Below, one piece after another: positions 1 to 7,235 of a stretch of DNA of 51,875 bases. Each line of letters starts with the position of its first letter. Within the stretch, counting starts at the first letter, position 1. The stretch spans positions 1-51,875 of the forward strand of contig CACZFN010000012.1 of the NCBI GenBank assembly GCA_902780505.1. The letters run 5' to 3'. Both the position numbers and the translations under genes were made by a program. A model generated the notes under the pieces. The model did not search any database. It had not been told where the DNA came from and saw nothing but the letters and a program-made list of their open reading frames with translations. This stretch comes from an uncultured Ruminococcus sp. (lineage in GTDB: Bacteria; Bacillota; Clostridia; Oscillospirales; Ruminococcaceae).

Positions 1-138
1 CTCATATTCGGGTTTCATCGGCACTTGTTTGCCGATTGCTTCAATAGCTATCGGCAGTATAAGTCTATTATCAACTACATCTATCAACCCTTCGACCTCT
101 ACCCTTTTCAGCCTTATATATGCGTCTTTGTTTGTCAT
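1..138 (-). CDS. Phage hypothetical protein (partial, 3' end outside window)
   Basis: An open frame of 46 codons starts at ATG 138-136 and runs off the left edge. The product begins MTNKDAYIRLKRVEVEGL and contains no motif I recognise. A G-rich ribosome binding site (GGGGGTAGAC) lies just upstream. It is the most distal visible member of the leftward early operon and starts 5 bases after the stop of the Cys-rich gene at 143-361. It has the spacing and orientation of its neighbours, so I take it as real, but no function can be given. Confidence 0.6.
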   Translation of the reverse strand, partial: MTNKDAYIRLKRVEVEGLIDVVDNRLILPIAIEAIGKQVPMKPEYE

Positions 139-142
139 TTGT

Positions 143-361
143 CTACCCCCTCTTAAACTCCGGGCATTCTATAACACAGTAGCTTTCGAGCCGTTTGCGT
201 CCTTTCCTGGGGTGGGTGGCGAAAACATCACTTCTTACAGCCCGCCACCCTTTCACGGGACAGCCATATCGTGACCAGTTGCAGCCTGTTATGTATCTCC
301 CAAAGATATCTCTTTTGGGTGTGGCGTTTGCACACCTCCAGCATAGTGTCATCTGCGGCAA
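143..361 (-). CDS. Small Cys-rich phage protein, probably zinc binding
   Basis: The 72-residue product has Cys7 and Cys10 in a CWRC knuckle, Cys27 and Cys34 in a GCNWS..GCPVKGW segment, and Cys62 and Cys66 in SYCVIECPEF. This Cys arrangement recurs in small proteins of clostridial phages and integrative elements that are annotated only as hypothetical. It is likely a zinc-binding protein; its partner is unknown. Its start overlaps the end of the small membrane gene at 349-468 by 13 bases, which indicates translational coupling in the early operon. Confidence 0.65.
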   Translation of the reverse strand: MPQMTLCWRCANATPKRDIFGRYITGCNWSRYGCPVKGWRAVRSDVFATHPRKGRKRLESYCVIECPEFKRG

Positions 362-468
362 TTGTCATCACCGTCCCCGCGCTTGTTTTGTCCCGCCGCC
401 ACTACAAGGCAGGTGATGAAGAACCCGGTTATGCCGCCTGTTATAAAGCTCACTGTAAAACTAATCAT
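349..468 (-). CDS. 39-residue membrane protein, DUF3789-like
   Basis: A 39-codon frame from ATG 468-466 to TGA 351-349. The product is a single hydrophobic, glycine-rich segment (about residues 2-25, with GGITGFFITCLVVAA) followed by a short charged tail. Length and layout match the DUF3789 family of tiny one-helix membrane proteins common in Clostridia phages; that match is from memory of the pattern. It overlaps the upstream gene by 8 bases and the downstream one by 13, as expected for a coupled phage operon. Function unknown. Confidence 0.6.
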   Translation of the reverse strand: MISFTVSFITGGITGFFITCLVVAAGQNKRGDGDDNCRR

Positions 469-691
469 TGTTTATCTTCTCTTTCTTGAATTTATCTATC
501 CTGTCGTGCCCGATCATTTGTATCACACATATCCATGCCTCAAAAGCGCTGTCGGGTTCTGTCATATCAGCGTTATATAAACTGTAAAACCGCTTTATCG
601 CCCGTGCCGCTTCCACAGTTGAAGGTATAAGCTTGTATATCCCATCATAATAACACAGTGCCGCGCCCAAAGCTGTGTAATCAGATTTCAT
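461..691 (-). CDS. Phage hypothetical protein
   Basis: I chose the ATG at 691 (MKSDYTALGAAL), because an AAGG lies about 9 bases upstream and it overlaps the preceding gene by only 11 bases. A longer frame from 709 is possible. The 76-residue product has a hydrophobic, Tyr-rich start and a basic tail (HDRIDKFKKEK). I recognise no domain. Position and overlaps with both neighbours support a real gene of the leftward early operon. Confidence 0.55.
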   Translation of the reverse strand: MKSDYTALGAALCYYDGIYKLIPSTVEAARAIKRFYSLYNADMTEPDSAFEAWICVIQMIGHDRIDKFKKEKINND

Positions 692-896
692 TATGGTGTA
701 CCTTGGCATTGCATAGGCGTTTGTAGTTTTCTTTTACTTTTGATAATTCATCATCATACAGCGCTATCTGCATATTAGCACTCCAATGCTTGTCCGTCTG
801 CTCGGTGAGTTCCTTATTCAAGCGGGCTTTGTCTAAATAAGTATAGACCATGAAAATTAAGCCCGCTATTTCAAGTAAAGATCTTAAATATCTCAT
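681..896 (-). CDS. Small phage protein with one membrane segment
   Basis: A 71-residue product with a hydrophobic stretch at about residues 7-21 (LLEIAGLIFMVYTYL), then a charged helical region likely to form a short coiled coil. This would suit a small membrane-anchored protein with a cytoplasmic tail, but no family is recognised. It lies one base after the stop of the 164-residue gene upstream and overlaps the next gene, consistent with a single polycistronic transcript. Confidence 0.55.
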   Translation of the reverse strand: MRYLRSLLEIAGLIFMVYTYLDKARLNKELTEQTDKHWSANMQIALYDDELSKVKENYKRLCNAKVHHNEI

Positions 897-897
897 T

Positions 898-1392
898 CTA
901 TAACCCCCTGTAAATCTCTTCTAATGCCGCTTTATACTTTTGATCGGGTGATTGCGGTAAAACATATCCATCTTTTATAAAACCTCCGACAGCAATAATT
1001 TCACCGTCATCGCAATCAATATATTCATACAAGGCTTCTTCATCGAAAGGAGAAAGGTATTTAGGATCCACTGCTATTATTTTGCCGTTTGCATCTAAAA
1101 AAGTGTGATCGTAGCCGCGATAATTGATTGTAATGTATTTTCTGTCTGCCGGTATACCGTCATTTCTTGGCCTGCAAATATTCGGGATTTCTCCGATGTT
1201 GAATGTGTGCTTTTTCATATCATCAATACCGAGTATGGCCGCTAATTCTTCTTGAGTTTCTATAAATGGCCAGCTGCTTACGTCATATGCTGCATATCCA
1301 TTAGAAAGCAGTTGTGTACCGGAGGATTCATCACGCCAAAGTGATATACTCGGACTTCTCTTGATTATGTTAAGTGCCTTTTGCAACTTCAT
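898..1392 (-). CDS. Phage hypothetical protein
   Basis: A 164-residue soluble protein with no recognised domain. The middle part (GRPRND..KYITINYRGYDHTF region) and acidic C-terminal half suggest a compact alpha/beta protein. The start overlaps the end of the coiled-coil gene at 1370-2350 by 23 bases. Codon use resembles the neighbouring phage genes. Function unknown. Confidence 0.6.
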   Translation of the reverse strand: MKLQKALNIIKRSPSISLWRDESSGTQLLSNGYAAYDVSSWPFIETQEELAAILGIDDMKKHTFNIGEIPNICRPRNDGIPADRKYITINYRGYDHTFLDANGKIIAVDPKYLSPFDEEALYEYIDCDDGEIIAVGGFIKDGYVLPQSPDQKYKAALEEIYRGL

Positions 1393-2350
1393 TCACCACA
1401 CCCCCGATATCAAGCATTACAATAAGTGCCTTTATTTTATCATCATACAGTGCCTTATGTTCGCTGTCCTCGTGTTCATTATAAAACTCTCTTAGATCGC
1501 TGACACTTCGCAGTGCCGCCTTAAAGTAAGCTTTGAAGATCTCGATTTCATCACGGATGACTGCCTCGGGCTTCTGCACATTTTCAAGTTCACGGCTAAG
1601 CCCTGAGATCTCTTTTTCTTTCTTTTCGATTTCGTCTTTAAGACGCTTTATCTCCGATTCATCAGTGACAGTAACTATTTCCTTTTCGGGTTCGGCGCTC
1701 TGAATCTTATTAAGCTTGTCTTCAAGTCTTTTCTTTATGGATTTATAGTTCCTGAGGTCTTTTTCGATTTTTTCTTTTTCGGCGGATATCTTCGCCTTGT
1801 CTTCAGCCGCCTTAATAAGCTGTGCTTTTGCATCAAGCGCTTGTGTTCTGAAGCTTTCAAGACTGTCAAATGTCAACTGGCTTTCTTCTTCAAGCTTTTT
1901 GTTCTTTTCTTTTAGTTCTTTAATTTCAGCTTCCATTTCAGACTTTGAAAGCCCGTCTATGTCCTCGTGATCTTTTAGAAATTTGTCCCTTTCTTCGTCA
2001 TCAAGAGTTGTCAGCAGATAAAGCTTTGATATCTCTATTTTTCTTCCCGGGGAGAAAAATTCCTCGGGAAGTCTTTCCTTGTTATCGAGAACGGTGATGT
2101 ATTTGCTTGCCTGACCGTCAGATATTTCAAAATACTGCTTGGTGTACTGGTCAAAGCTTTCAAAGCCGAGCTCAATATAATATCTGTTATCCCTTATTTT
2201 TTTAAGCTCTCCTGCGTAATCAATAAAGCTTTCAACCGCAAGCCTGGCCGCTTTCATCACCCTTTCATGACATTCATGCGCTGCCTGCTCTCTGTAAAGC
2301 GTGATCTCATTTCCTTCTTCAATGCCCGCTATCATTGTTTGTTCTGTCAT
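1370..2350 (-). CDS. Phage coiled-coil protein, DUF3102-like
   Basis: The 326-residue product has an N-terminal helical domain (about 1-130, with ESFIDYAGELKKIRDNRYY and a segment like an HTH, GQASKYITVL). A long Lys/Glu-rich coiled coil follows from about 130 to 265, then a helical C-terminal domain. The N-terminal pattern resembles DUF3102 and other ParB-N-like phage proteins in which a small DNA-binding or adaptor head precedes a coiled coil. It overlaps the upstream PcfJ-like gene by 4 bases. A role in element replication or DNA organisation is inference. Confidence 0.6.
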   Translation of the reverse strand: MTEQTMIAGIEEGNEITLYREQAAHECHERVMKAARLAVESFIDYAGELKKIRDNRYYIELGFESFDQYTKQYFEISDGQASKYITVLDNKERLPEEFFSPGRKIEISKLYLLTTLDDEERDKFLKDHEDIDGLSKSEMEAEIKELKEKNKKLEEESQLTFDSLESFRTQALDAKAQLIKAAEDKAKISAEKEKIEKDLRNYKSIKKRLEDKLNKIQSAEPEKEIVTVTDESEIKRLKDEIEKKEKEISGLSRELENVQKPEAVIRDEIEIFKAYFKAALRSVSDLREFYNEHEDSEHKALYDDKIKALIVMLDIGGVVNEVAKGT

Positions 2351-3936
2351 GCTGTTTTCCTCCTGTTATTTTTTGATTTCTTAGCTTCCTCGGCGCGTTT
2401 TGCGTATACTTTCAAAAGGTGTTCCTGGTATAGCTTTTCAAACTCTGTGATCTCTTCAGGCTTTTCACACCCGCCCACAGATATAACATTGTTTTTATAT
2501 CCTCTGCACTGTTTTATAATACAGTCATTTCCGACCTCGATCGTATAATAGGGCTTGTCCGGCTCAGTCTTCCGGCGGAGGAACATGATCGACAGCTTTC
2601 CGTTAACGTGTCTGTCGGCATATCCTCCTACACAATGGCTCAGTACCTTGCCTTCATTAACGATATCGGCTTTGCTCTTAGGCGAGATAACACATAAGTC
2701 ACCATGCTCAAACTCCAGATCCTTTCTGCCGCTTATGATCACATAGCTGTCAGGATTTTCTATCATAGCCCTGATCTTTGCAATCCTGTCATGTGCCGCA
2801 TAGAAGTTTTTGGGAAAGTATATGCCTTTATCCCTTACATTGTATTTTAGCCTGATACAGTCGCTTATATAGTCACTGTAGTCTCTGAGCCCTGCACTAT
2901 TGATATCAATGCCCGCTTTCTTCATGTATGATATAAGCTTGTCTATTGTTATTCCTGTCGCCATTATTACCTTGTCAAGTATATCATATGTATCATGTAT
3001 TCCTGCAAGGCGATTATACTCGATGATTTTGTCTATATGCTTGTCGGGATATCTTTTTCTCCATATTTTGAAAGCCTCAAGCGATATCTGCCCATTTGCA
3101 ATAGGTTCAAGCGCATCCTTAGTAACGCCAAGCATTTTATGGGGTTCATTCTGTTTCCAGTCTATATCGGGCTTAGGTTTTTGAGTGTAATAGCCATAGT
3201 ACCCGCTGTATGTATGGGAAACGCTGTCTGCAACAAGCGTCATAAGTCCGCATTTAAGCAATCTCTCACAGCCGCGGTGTTTTTGATAGAATTTTAAATA
3301 CTCTATCGGAAATTCGCCTGAATACATTTCAAGCATCGAGTATTTCATGCAGGTCTTTTTTACATTCTCACAGCCTATCAGATTATAAGCGTTAAAGCCC
3401 TGCCTTTTAAACTGCGGCTCGGTAATCTTGGTTCTTGCCTTCCATTCATCACCAAGCCTTCCCGTATAATATGTGCATCCACCTAAAACGCACTTATCCC
3501 AAACCTTATCTCTGCCATATCTGAATGCCTGCTTATCTGTGAATATATAGCGCTGCGTCTCCGTCACTGTTACCCTCGGTTTAAGCTCGTTTTTATACAT
3601 ATACTGCTGATAGTTAAAGCAGCTGATATATAGATTATCGTCCTTGCTGCTGTTCTGCAAGACCACAAAGTTATCCTCGCTTTCAAGCGTAACTCCGTCA
3701 AAGCGGTAATAATTCCTTAGGACCGTACCCTCCTTATGACAGTTCGGGCACTCGCGGCGCTTACGATGTATGTAGTATAGTTTATCGTCAATGTCAGAAC
3801 TCTTACAAGCAGTACAATGTGCGGTTTTTCCGTCACATATTATCCAGCTTGCTATACTCTGCTCCATTTGCTTTCTGAGATATGCTTTCAGCTTTGGAAA
3901 GCCCTTTAATAATTCCTCTGCCCTTTCCTTATTCAT
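2347..3936 (-). CDS. PcfJ-like protein
   Basis: The start is ATG 3936, preceded by a good site (GAGGTGA, 7 bases away); a longer frame from 3984 is less likely. The 529-residue product carries an N-terminal zinc-finger region with paired cysteines (CTACKSSD, ECPNCHKEG). Its C-terminal half has the hallmark segment LSHCVGGYADRHVNGK followed by IMFLRRK and YYTIEV. This is the pattern of the PcfJ family, named after a gene of the enterococcal plasmid pCF10 and widespread in phages and conjugative elements; its biochemical role is not established. The PcfK-like gene lies directly upstream, the usual pairing. Confidence 0.75.
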   Translation of the reverse strand: MNKERAEELLKGFPKLKAYLRKQMEQSIASWIICDGKTAHCTACKSSDIDDKLYYIHRKRRECPNCHKEGTVLRNYYRFDGVTLESEDNFVVLQNSSKDDNLYISCFNYQQYMYKNELKPRVTVTETQRYIFTDKQAFRYGRDKVWDKCVLGGCTYYTGRLGDEWKARTKITEPQFKRQGFNAYNLIGCENVKKTCMKYSMLEMYSGEFPIEYLKFYQKHRGCERLLKCGLMTLVADSVSHTYSGYYGYYTQKPKPDIDWKQNEPHKMLGVTKDALEPIANGQISLEAFKIWRKRYPDKHIDKIIEYNRLAGIHDTYDILDKVIMATGITIDKLISYMKKAGIDINSAGLRDYSDYISDCIRLKYNVRDKGIYFPKNFYAAHDRIAKIRAMIENPDSYVIISGRKDLEFEHGDLCVISPKSKADIVNEGKVLSHCVGGYADRHVNGKLSIMFLRRKTEPDKPYYTIEVGNDCIIKQCRGYKNNVISVGGCEKPEEITEFEKLYQEHLLKVYAKRAEEAKKSKNNRRKTA

Positions 3937-3946
3937 ACAGTTCACC

Positions 3947-4333
3947 TCAGAAATCCAGCAGGCCGTCGAGGTCAAACTTGACACTTTTACTCTTGTTATC
4001 GCTCTTGCTGCTAACCCCGCCGTCGCCTAAATCAAGGCTCATCGTAAGTTTTACATCAGCCCCGGGGAAGTAGAACTGCACTGCCTTTTTAAGTGTAAGC
4101 AGGTCGGACAGGCTCTGCTTTGCGTCCTTTACTATTTCGGAAAGGCAGTCGCAAACGGTCTTGTCCTGCTGCATAACAGCCTGTGCGAACTCGTCATTAT
4201 CCTCACAAAGCTGCTTTAAGGCTGTCAGAATGTTAAAGCCCTCGCCGCCTTCATTACTGATCGCAAGCGCATATCGGTTAAGCTTGCCCTTGCCCTCCTT
4301 GTATTCCTTGTCAAGCTTTTCAAAGGCTGTCAT
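3947..4333 (-). CDS. PcfK-like protein (possible AcrIIA9-family relative)
   Basis: I prefer ATG 4333 (MTAFEKLDKEYKEG), with AAGGGG upstream, over a GTG at 4342. The 128-residue protein has a central segment DEFAQAVMQQDKTVCDC followed by a helical stretch and AVQFYFPGADV. The order matches the PcfK-like family (FA..V...KS...C.......AVHYY). It sits next to the PcfJ-like gene as PcfK usually does. The anti-CRISPR AcrIIA9 belongs to the PcfK-like family, so a Cas9-inhibitor role is possible, but I cannot establish it from the sequence. The C-terminus is acidic (DLDGLLDF). Confidence 0.5.
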   Translation of the reverse strand: MTAFEKLDKEYKEGKGKLNRYALAISNEGGEGFNILTALKQLCEDNDEFAQAVMQQDKTVCDCLSEIVKDAKQSLSDLLTLKKAVQFYFPGADVKLTMSLDLGDGGVSSKSDNKSKSVKFDLDGLLDF

Positions 4334-4628
4334 CAAGCTCACCCCTTCCCCTCATAAACAGTGCGAACGCTTCCCCTAAGTCCCATGCCCGCTGTTCCGC
4401 TTCGGACATATTGTTATACACTGTCAGCATAGTACGGCAGCCTTCTATCAGCGCCTCTTGACATTTTCCTAAAAGTATGCTATCCTTATCTTGTGAATTA
4501 ATTTCATTTGTTGAGCTCGTATCGGTGGCAGCCGGTGCGGGCTCTTTGCTTTTTGCTGTCACGCTCTTACCGTCAATAGCTGTAAATGCATGACAATGCT
4601 CGCTGAATTTGCATTCGTTATTATTCAT
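4320..4628 (-). CDS. Phage hypothetical protein
   Basis: A 102-residue product with a Cys/His pair near the N-terminus (CKFSEHCHAF), a Ser/Thr/Ala-rich low-complexity linker (about 25-50) and a helical C-terminal half. No family is recognised. The stop overlaps the PcfK-like gene start, and its start shares an ATGA overlap with the stop of the gene at 4625-4969, so it is firmly embedded in the operon. Confidence 0.55.
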   Translation of the reverse strand: MNNNECKFSEHCHAFTAIDGKSVTAKSKEPAPAATDTSSTNEINSQDKDSILLGKCQEALIEGCRTMLTVYNNMSEAEQRAWDLGEAFALFMRGRGELDDSL

Positions 4629-4969
4629 TTACTATTTCCTCCGTTTACTCGGTGATATTTCTGTCGCCTGTTCCTCATATCTATGATCTCATCATCATAT
4701 TTGACATATATGCATTCTCCGCCCTTAAAGCCTTCTATGCTGAAGCTGTTAAAAGAGTGTATCTCGGTCACAAGCCAGTTTGCTTCGCCCATTATGGCGC
4801 CCAGCCATACCGCAGGAACAGTCAGCCCTTTAAAGTGATCCCCAAAAATGCTGATGATCTCTTCCTCTTTTACCTGAGCTTTAAATTTCTTGTATGTCTC
4901 AGTCCCTGCATCAACGCTCATCCCGAAGGTGGTGCCATCAAACTCGATTGCTTTAAGCGCTTTATACAT
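4625..4969 (-). CDS. Phage hypothetical protein
   Basis: A 114-residue soluble protein beginning MYKALKAIEFDGTTFG. It contains a beta-rich N-terminal part and a conserved-looking ECIYVKYDDEI segment. I recognise no domain. Its ATG overlaps the stop of the small membrane gene upstream, which supports this start. Confidence 0.55.
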   Translation of the reverse strand: MYKALKAIEFDGTTFGMSVDAGTETYKKFKAQVKEEEIISIFGDHFKGLTVPAVWLGAIMGEANWLVTEIHSFNSFSIEGFKGGECIYVKYDDEIIDMRNRRQKYHRVNGGNSK

Positions 4970-5138
4970 TTATATCGCCCTGTCCTTTCATTTCAAGTTC
5001 ATGCATTTTTCTCTCAAACCTGCGCTTGATGTTCATTCTGCGCTGACGCTCGCGCCACTCCCTCTCTTTTTGCGACTCTACCACCTGCGCAAACAAAAAG
5101 CCGCAGAAAAACATAACTATCATTGTTATTGCTATCAC
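4962..5138 (-). CDS. Small single-pass membrane protein of the phage operon
   Basis: A 58-codon frame from a GTG at 5138-5136 to TAA 4964-4962, overlapping the next start by 8 bases. The product has a hydrophobic segment (IAITMIVMFFCGFLFAQVV) and then a very basic, Arg-rich helical tail (WRERQRRMNIKRRFERK). A shorter start at ATG 5123 is possible but would cut the membrane segment to about 14 residues. No function is recognised. Confidence 0.5.
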   Translation of the reverse strand: MIAITMIVMFFCGFLFAQVVESQKEREWRERQRRMNIKRRFERKMHELEMKGQGDINV

Positions 5139-5142
5139 TTTG

Positions 5143-5418
5143 TCATTCTTCTGTCAGTCCCAATGATCTGGCTGTTTTGTATCTCTTTTCGAGGTTCTTA
5201 AAATCAATGCCCCATAAACTGTATGCAAATGCACAATCGACACCGTTCGATACGAATATCGGTATACCCTCCTTGATCTGTTCGGCACGCACCTGTTTAA
5301 GGTAGTGCCCGGCCGTGGTTCTTGATACCCCGAACAGCTTCATTACTTCCTGAACTTGCAGTACCGTGTGGGAAAGGTATATCTTCAAGGCCGTTTCAAT
5401 GTTCACTATGTTTTTCAT
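5143..5418 (-). CDS. Phage HTH protein
   Basis: The start at ATG 5418 follows a strong site (GGAGGG). The 91-residue product contains a helix-turn-helix-like stretch (VQEVMKLFGVSRTTAGHYLK, about residues 22-41). It is probably a small DNA-binding protein, possibly an early regulator or excisionase-like factor; I cannot tell which. It overlaps the preceding gene by 23 bases. Confidence 0.6.
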   Translation of the reverse strand: MKNIVNIETALKIYLSHTVLQVQEVMKLFGVSRTTAGHYLKQVRAEQIKEGIPIFVSNGVDCAFAYSLWGIDFKNLEKRYKTARSLGLTEE

Positions 5419-5674
5419 TCGGTTTTTCCCTCCTTCTGAAATCAAAGGAAAAGTCAATTGTAGATTTTTCCCTTTCAATGTCTTTCTGCTCAGCTATTTC
5501 GGCAAGCAGCTTGTTAAGCTGCGATTCCGCCTGCGCTTCGGCAGAATGGATCAGACTATATGCTTTGCCAATATCGTCCCGTTCAATACTAATCGCCGCC
5601 CACCTGAGAGTCTTGATGATCTCTCCGAGCCATATTACAAGCTTCTCGCTGTCCGAAATATTTAGTTTTGCCAT
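5396..5674 (-). CDS. Phage hypothetical protein, helical
   Basis: The start at ATG 5674 is fused to the repressor-like gene's stop in a TAATG overlap, and its binding site (GGGGTGAG) lies in that gene's last codons. The 92-residue product is helical and Ala/Glu rich with a basic tail (FRRREKPNEKHSEH). No domain is recognised. Tight coupling to the HTH gene suggests they are made together. Confidence 0.55.
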   Translation of the reverse strand: MAKLNISDSEKLVIWLGEIIKTLRWAAISIERDDIGKAYSLIHSAEAQAESQLNKLLAEIAEQKDIEREKSTIDFSFDFRRREKPNEKHSEH

Positions 5675-5675
5675 A

Positions 5676-5873
5676 TTACTCACCCCATAGCATATCATCA
5701 ACTGTTGTTCCTAAGACTTTGGCAATTTTACCCGCCACTGTAACGCCCGGCTGCTTGATATTCAGCTCATACTGTCCTATAGCTCCCTGAGATATGCCTA
5801 CAAGCTTGGCAAGTTCCGCCTGAGATAGCTCTTTTTCTTCTCTTAGTCTCTTTAAATTTTCACAAAAGCTCAC
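5676..5873 (-). CDS. XRE-family HTH regulator (Cro-like)
   Basis: A 65-residue single-domain protein with a complete Cro/CI helix-turn-helix: LRLREEKELSQAELAKL-type first helices, then VGISQGAIGQYE as the recognition region, ending VDDMLWGE. It has no C-terminal dimerisation domain. As first gene of the leftward operon and so short, it is best read as the Cro-like or early regulator opposing the larger repressor at 7236-7592. The upstream region 5874-5985 contains the divergent rightward promoter. Confidence 0.8.
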   Translation of the reverse strand: MSFCENLKRLREEKELSQAELAKLVGISQGAIGQYELNIKQPGVTVAGKIAKVLGTTVDDMLWGE

Positions 5874-5912
5874 TTTACTGCCCCCTTTTCTGTACTTTAA
5901 TTACTGCGGTTA

Positions 5913-5941
5913 TTGACAAGGTATATAAAATAATGTATAAT
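5913..5941 (+). promoter_or_regulatory. Sigma-A-type promoter
   Basis: TTGACA at 5913-5918 and TATAAT at 5936-5941 with an exact 17-base spacer. It drives the rightward gene starting at 5986. A small dyad (GATAT-N5-ATATC, about 5951-5965) lies just downstream and could be an operator. Confidence 0.8.
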
Positions 5942-5985
5942 ATTGGTGAAAGATATGGTAAATATCATGTATTGGAGTTGATCCT

Positions 5986-6330
5986 ATGATATTAGCACAT
6001 GAAGATTTTTCTTTTATAGATAAGGCGCTTGAATATATTACCAATCATCATGTGAAAGGTATTCCCCGTAAAGAGGAAGCCTCCGTCAGCGCTCAAGCCG
6101 CAGAGCTTCGTAAAACTATCAAACGTAACGAATTCGAGTTAGACGTTGATGATCATTTAACTCTGGTCTTCGCTCTATCGGCTTACGCCGATAGCCTTGC
6201 AAACAACGTTCTATATACCGACTATGCGACAATAGACCATTTATATAGTCTCGCAGAGTTATTTGATACTGCTTTTGATGAAGATATTGACAGTATCCTT
6301 TCTGAACCCGATAGCGAGACTGACGGCTGA
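5986..6330 (+). CDS. Phage hypothetical protein
   Basis: A 114-residue acidic protein beginning MILAHEDFSFIDKALEY, preceded by GGAG 8 bases from the ATG and by its own strong promoter. Largely helical, with an acidic C-terminus (EPDSETDG). No family is recognised. It is transcribed against the leftward early operon and lies between the two HTH regulators, a position often used by superinfection-immunity or lysogeny accessory genes; that role is inference. Confidence 0.6.
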   Translation: MILAHEDFSFIDKALEYITNHHVKGIPRKEEASVSAQAAELRKTIKRNEFELDVDDHLTLVFALSAYADSLANNVLYTDYATIDHLYSLAELFDTAFDEDIDSILSEPDSETDG

Positions 6331-6398
6331 AAGTGCTGATATATAATTCGCCCATGTTCCTCACCCCTCTCTGCGCCCTTGTCAATTACCATAGTTAT

Positions 6399-6427
6399 AT
6401 TATATCTCGCAAAATACGAGTTGTCAA
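6399..6427 (-). promoter_or_regulatory. Leftward promoter with repressor operator in its spacer
   Basis: Read on the minus strand, TTGACA (6427-6422) and TATAAT (6404-6399) are separated by 17 bases. The spacer holds the dyad CTCG-N7-CGAG at 6406-6420. A bound repressor would block RNA polymerase directly. It would send transcription leftward across 5986-6330 in antisense and on into the early operon starting at 5873. Confidence 0.7.
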
Positions 6428-6435
6428 TATAATAA

Positions 6436-6450
6436 CTCGTAAATTACGAG
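6436..6450. promoter_or_regulatory. Repressor operator copy (CTCGTAAATTACGAG)
   Basis: A perfect 15-base dyad of the same family as those at 6406-6420 and 7197-7211. It is adjacent to the leftward promoter and probably acts with the 6406 copy for cooperative binding. Confidence 0.65.
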
Positions 6451-6503
6451 TTATTTGTATATCTGCATAATTTTATAACCTTGCAATTATGAATTTTGCA
6501 TAA

Positions 6504-6532
6504 AAAAATAAGCCTACCCCGTAGGGGTAGGC
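6504..6532 (-). terminator. Intrinsic terminator for leftward transcripts
   Basis: A perfect 9-base-pair stem (GCCTACCCC at 6512-6520, GGGGTAGGC at 6524-6532) with loop GTA. On the minus strand it is followed by a T-run (TTATTTTTTTA). It would end the leftward transcript from 7191 after it has crossed 6551-6931 in antisense. It also lies in the 5' leader of the rightward gene at 6551, just ahead of its ribosome binding site. Confidence 0.65.
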
Positions 6533-6550
6533 GGAAAGGAATGATGTTTA

Positions 6551-6931
6551 ATGAAGTTGAATTATGATTGTGTCCGTGATTTATTACTTACATTGGAAGA
6601 CTGTATATATTTTAAAGAAAACTTAGAGTATGCACATCTTTCCTTTGATGATTTATGCAAGCTGTTACCAAAGTATACTAAGTCTGATATCGCTTACGCT
6701 ACTCTCAGACTAAAAGAAGCGGATTATATTAATGTAAATATATTTCGAGGAGAAAACAGATTTAGCGGAGCTATTTATAGTTCTATAACATTCTCCGGAC
6801 ACCAATATCTTGACACAGTACGAAATCCTAAAATATGGAGTAAAATTAAAGAAAAAGCGGGATCTTTATCTTTTAATATAATACTAAAAATGTCAGAAAG
6901 CCTTATTATAAGCCATCTTTTAGAAGGATGA
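6551..6931 (+). CDS. DUF2513-family protein
   Basis: The 126-residue product has the typical N-terminus MKLNYDCVRDLLLTLED, the central SITFSGHQYLDTVRNPKIW segment, and a C-terminal helix (AGSLSFNIILKMSESLI). These mark the DUF2513 family, common in phages and integrative elements of Firmicutes and often beside the repressor gene; its function is unknown. The ribosome binding site AAAGGA is right after the hairpin at 6512-6532. Its 3' end overlaps the convergent gene at 6920-7159 by 12 bases. Confidence 0.8.
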   Translation: MKLNYDCVRDLLLTLEDCIYFKENLEYAHLSFDDLCKLLPKYTKSDIAYATLRLKEADYINVNIFRGENRFSGAIYSSITFSGHQYLDTVRNPKIWSKIKEKAGSLSFNIILKMSESLIISHLLEG

Positions 6932-7159
6932 AATACTTTTATCTATCATAATCTTATTATATTTTTCTGCCTCAGCCATTACATAATCAGTTAAAAGCCC
7001 AGCTATTCGTTCAGCTTTCCATATTGTCCATTCTGCAACTTTTTCTGTATATTTTGCATCTAAACATTCCTTAACATAAGATGAGATTGCAAGAGTTATA
7101 TCAGGCAGAACCTTATCAAGTATAATTTGATTACATTCTTTTCCTAAATAATCGCCCAT
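6920..7159 (-). CDS. Phage hypothetical protein under repressor control
   Basis: A 79-residue helical protein (MGDYLGKECNQIILDK...) without a recognised domain. It is the first gene behind the leftward promoter at 7191-7218, whose spacer carries a repressor operator, and it converges on the DUF2513 gene. The promoter geometry argues that it is a real gene switched on when the repressor is lost. Confidence 0.6.
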   Translation of the reverse strand: MGDYLGKECNQIILDKVLPDITLAISSYVKECLDAKYTEKVAEWTIWKAERIAGLLTDYVMAEAEKYNKIMIDKSISSF

Positions 7160-7190
7160 TTACTCACCCCCATTCGTATTCGTTAATTAT

Positions 7191-7218
7191 ATTATACTCG
7201 CAAATTACGAGTTGTCAA
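7191..7218 (-). promoter_or_regulatory. Leftward promoter with operator in its spacer
   Basis: On the minus strand, TTGACA (7218-7213) and TATAAT (7196-7191) have a 16-base spacer containing CTCG-N7-CGAG at 7197-7211. The repressor gene begins on the other side at 7236, so one operator can control both the divergent gene at 6920-7159 and the repressor itself. Confidence 0.7.
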
Positions 7219-7235
7219 TAGAAAGGAGAATAAAA

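Noticed and set aside
6119-6385. Leftward 88-codon frame opposite the gene at 5986-6330
   Set aside because: It ends inside 5986-6330, which has its own good promoter and ribosome binding site and a more natural composition; the antisense product has the basic, Tyr/Arg-rich make-up of a shadow frame.
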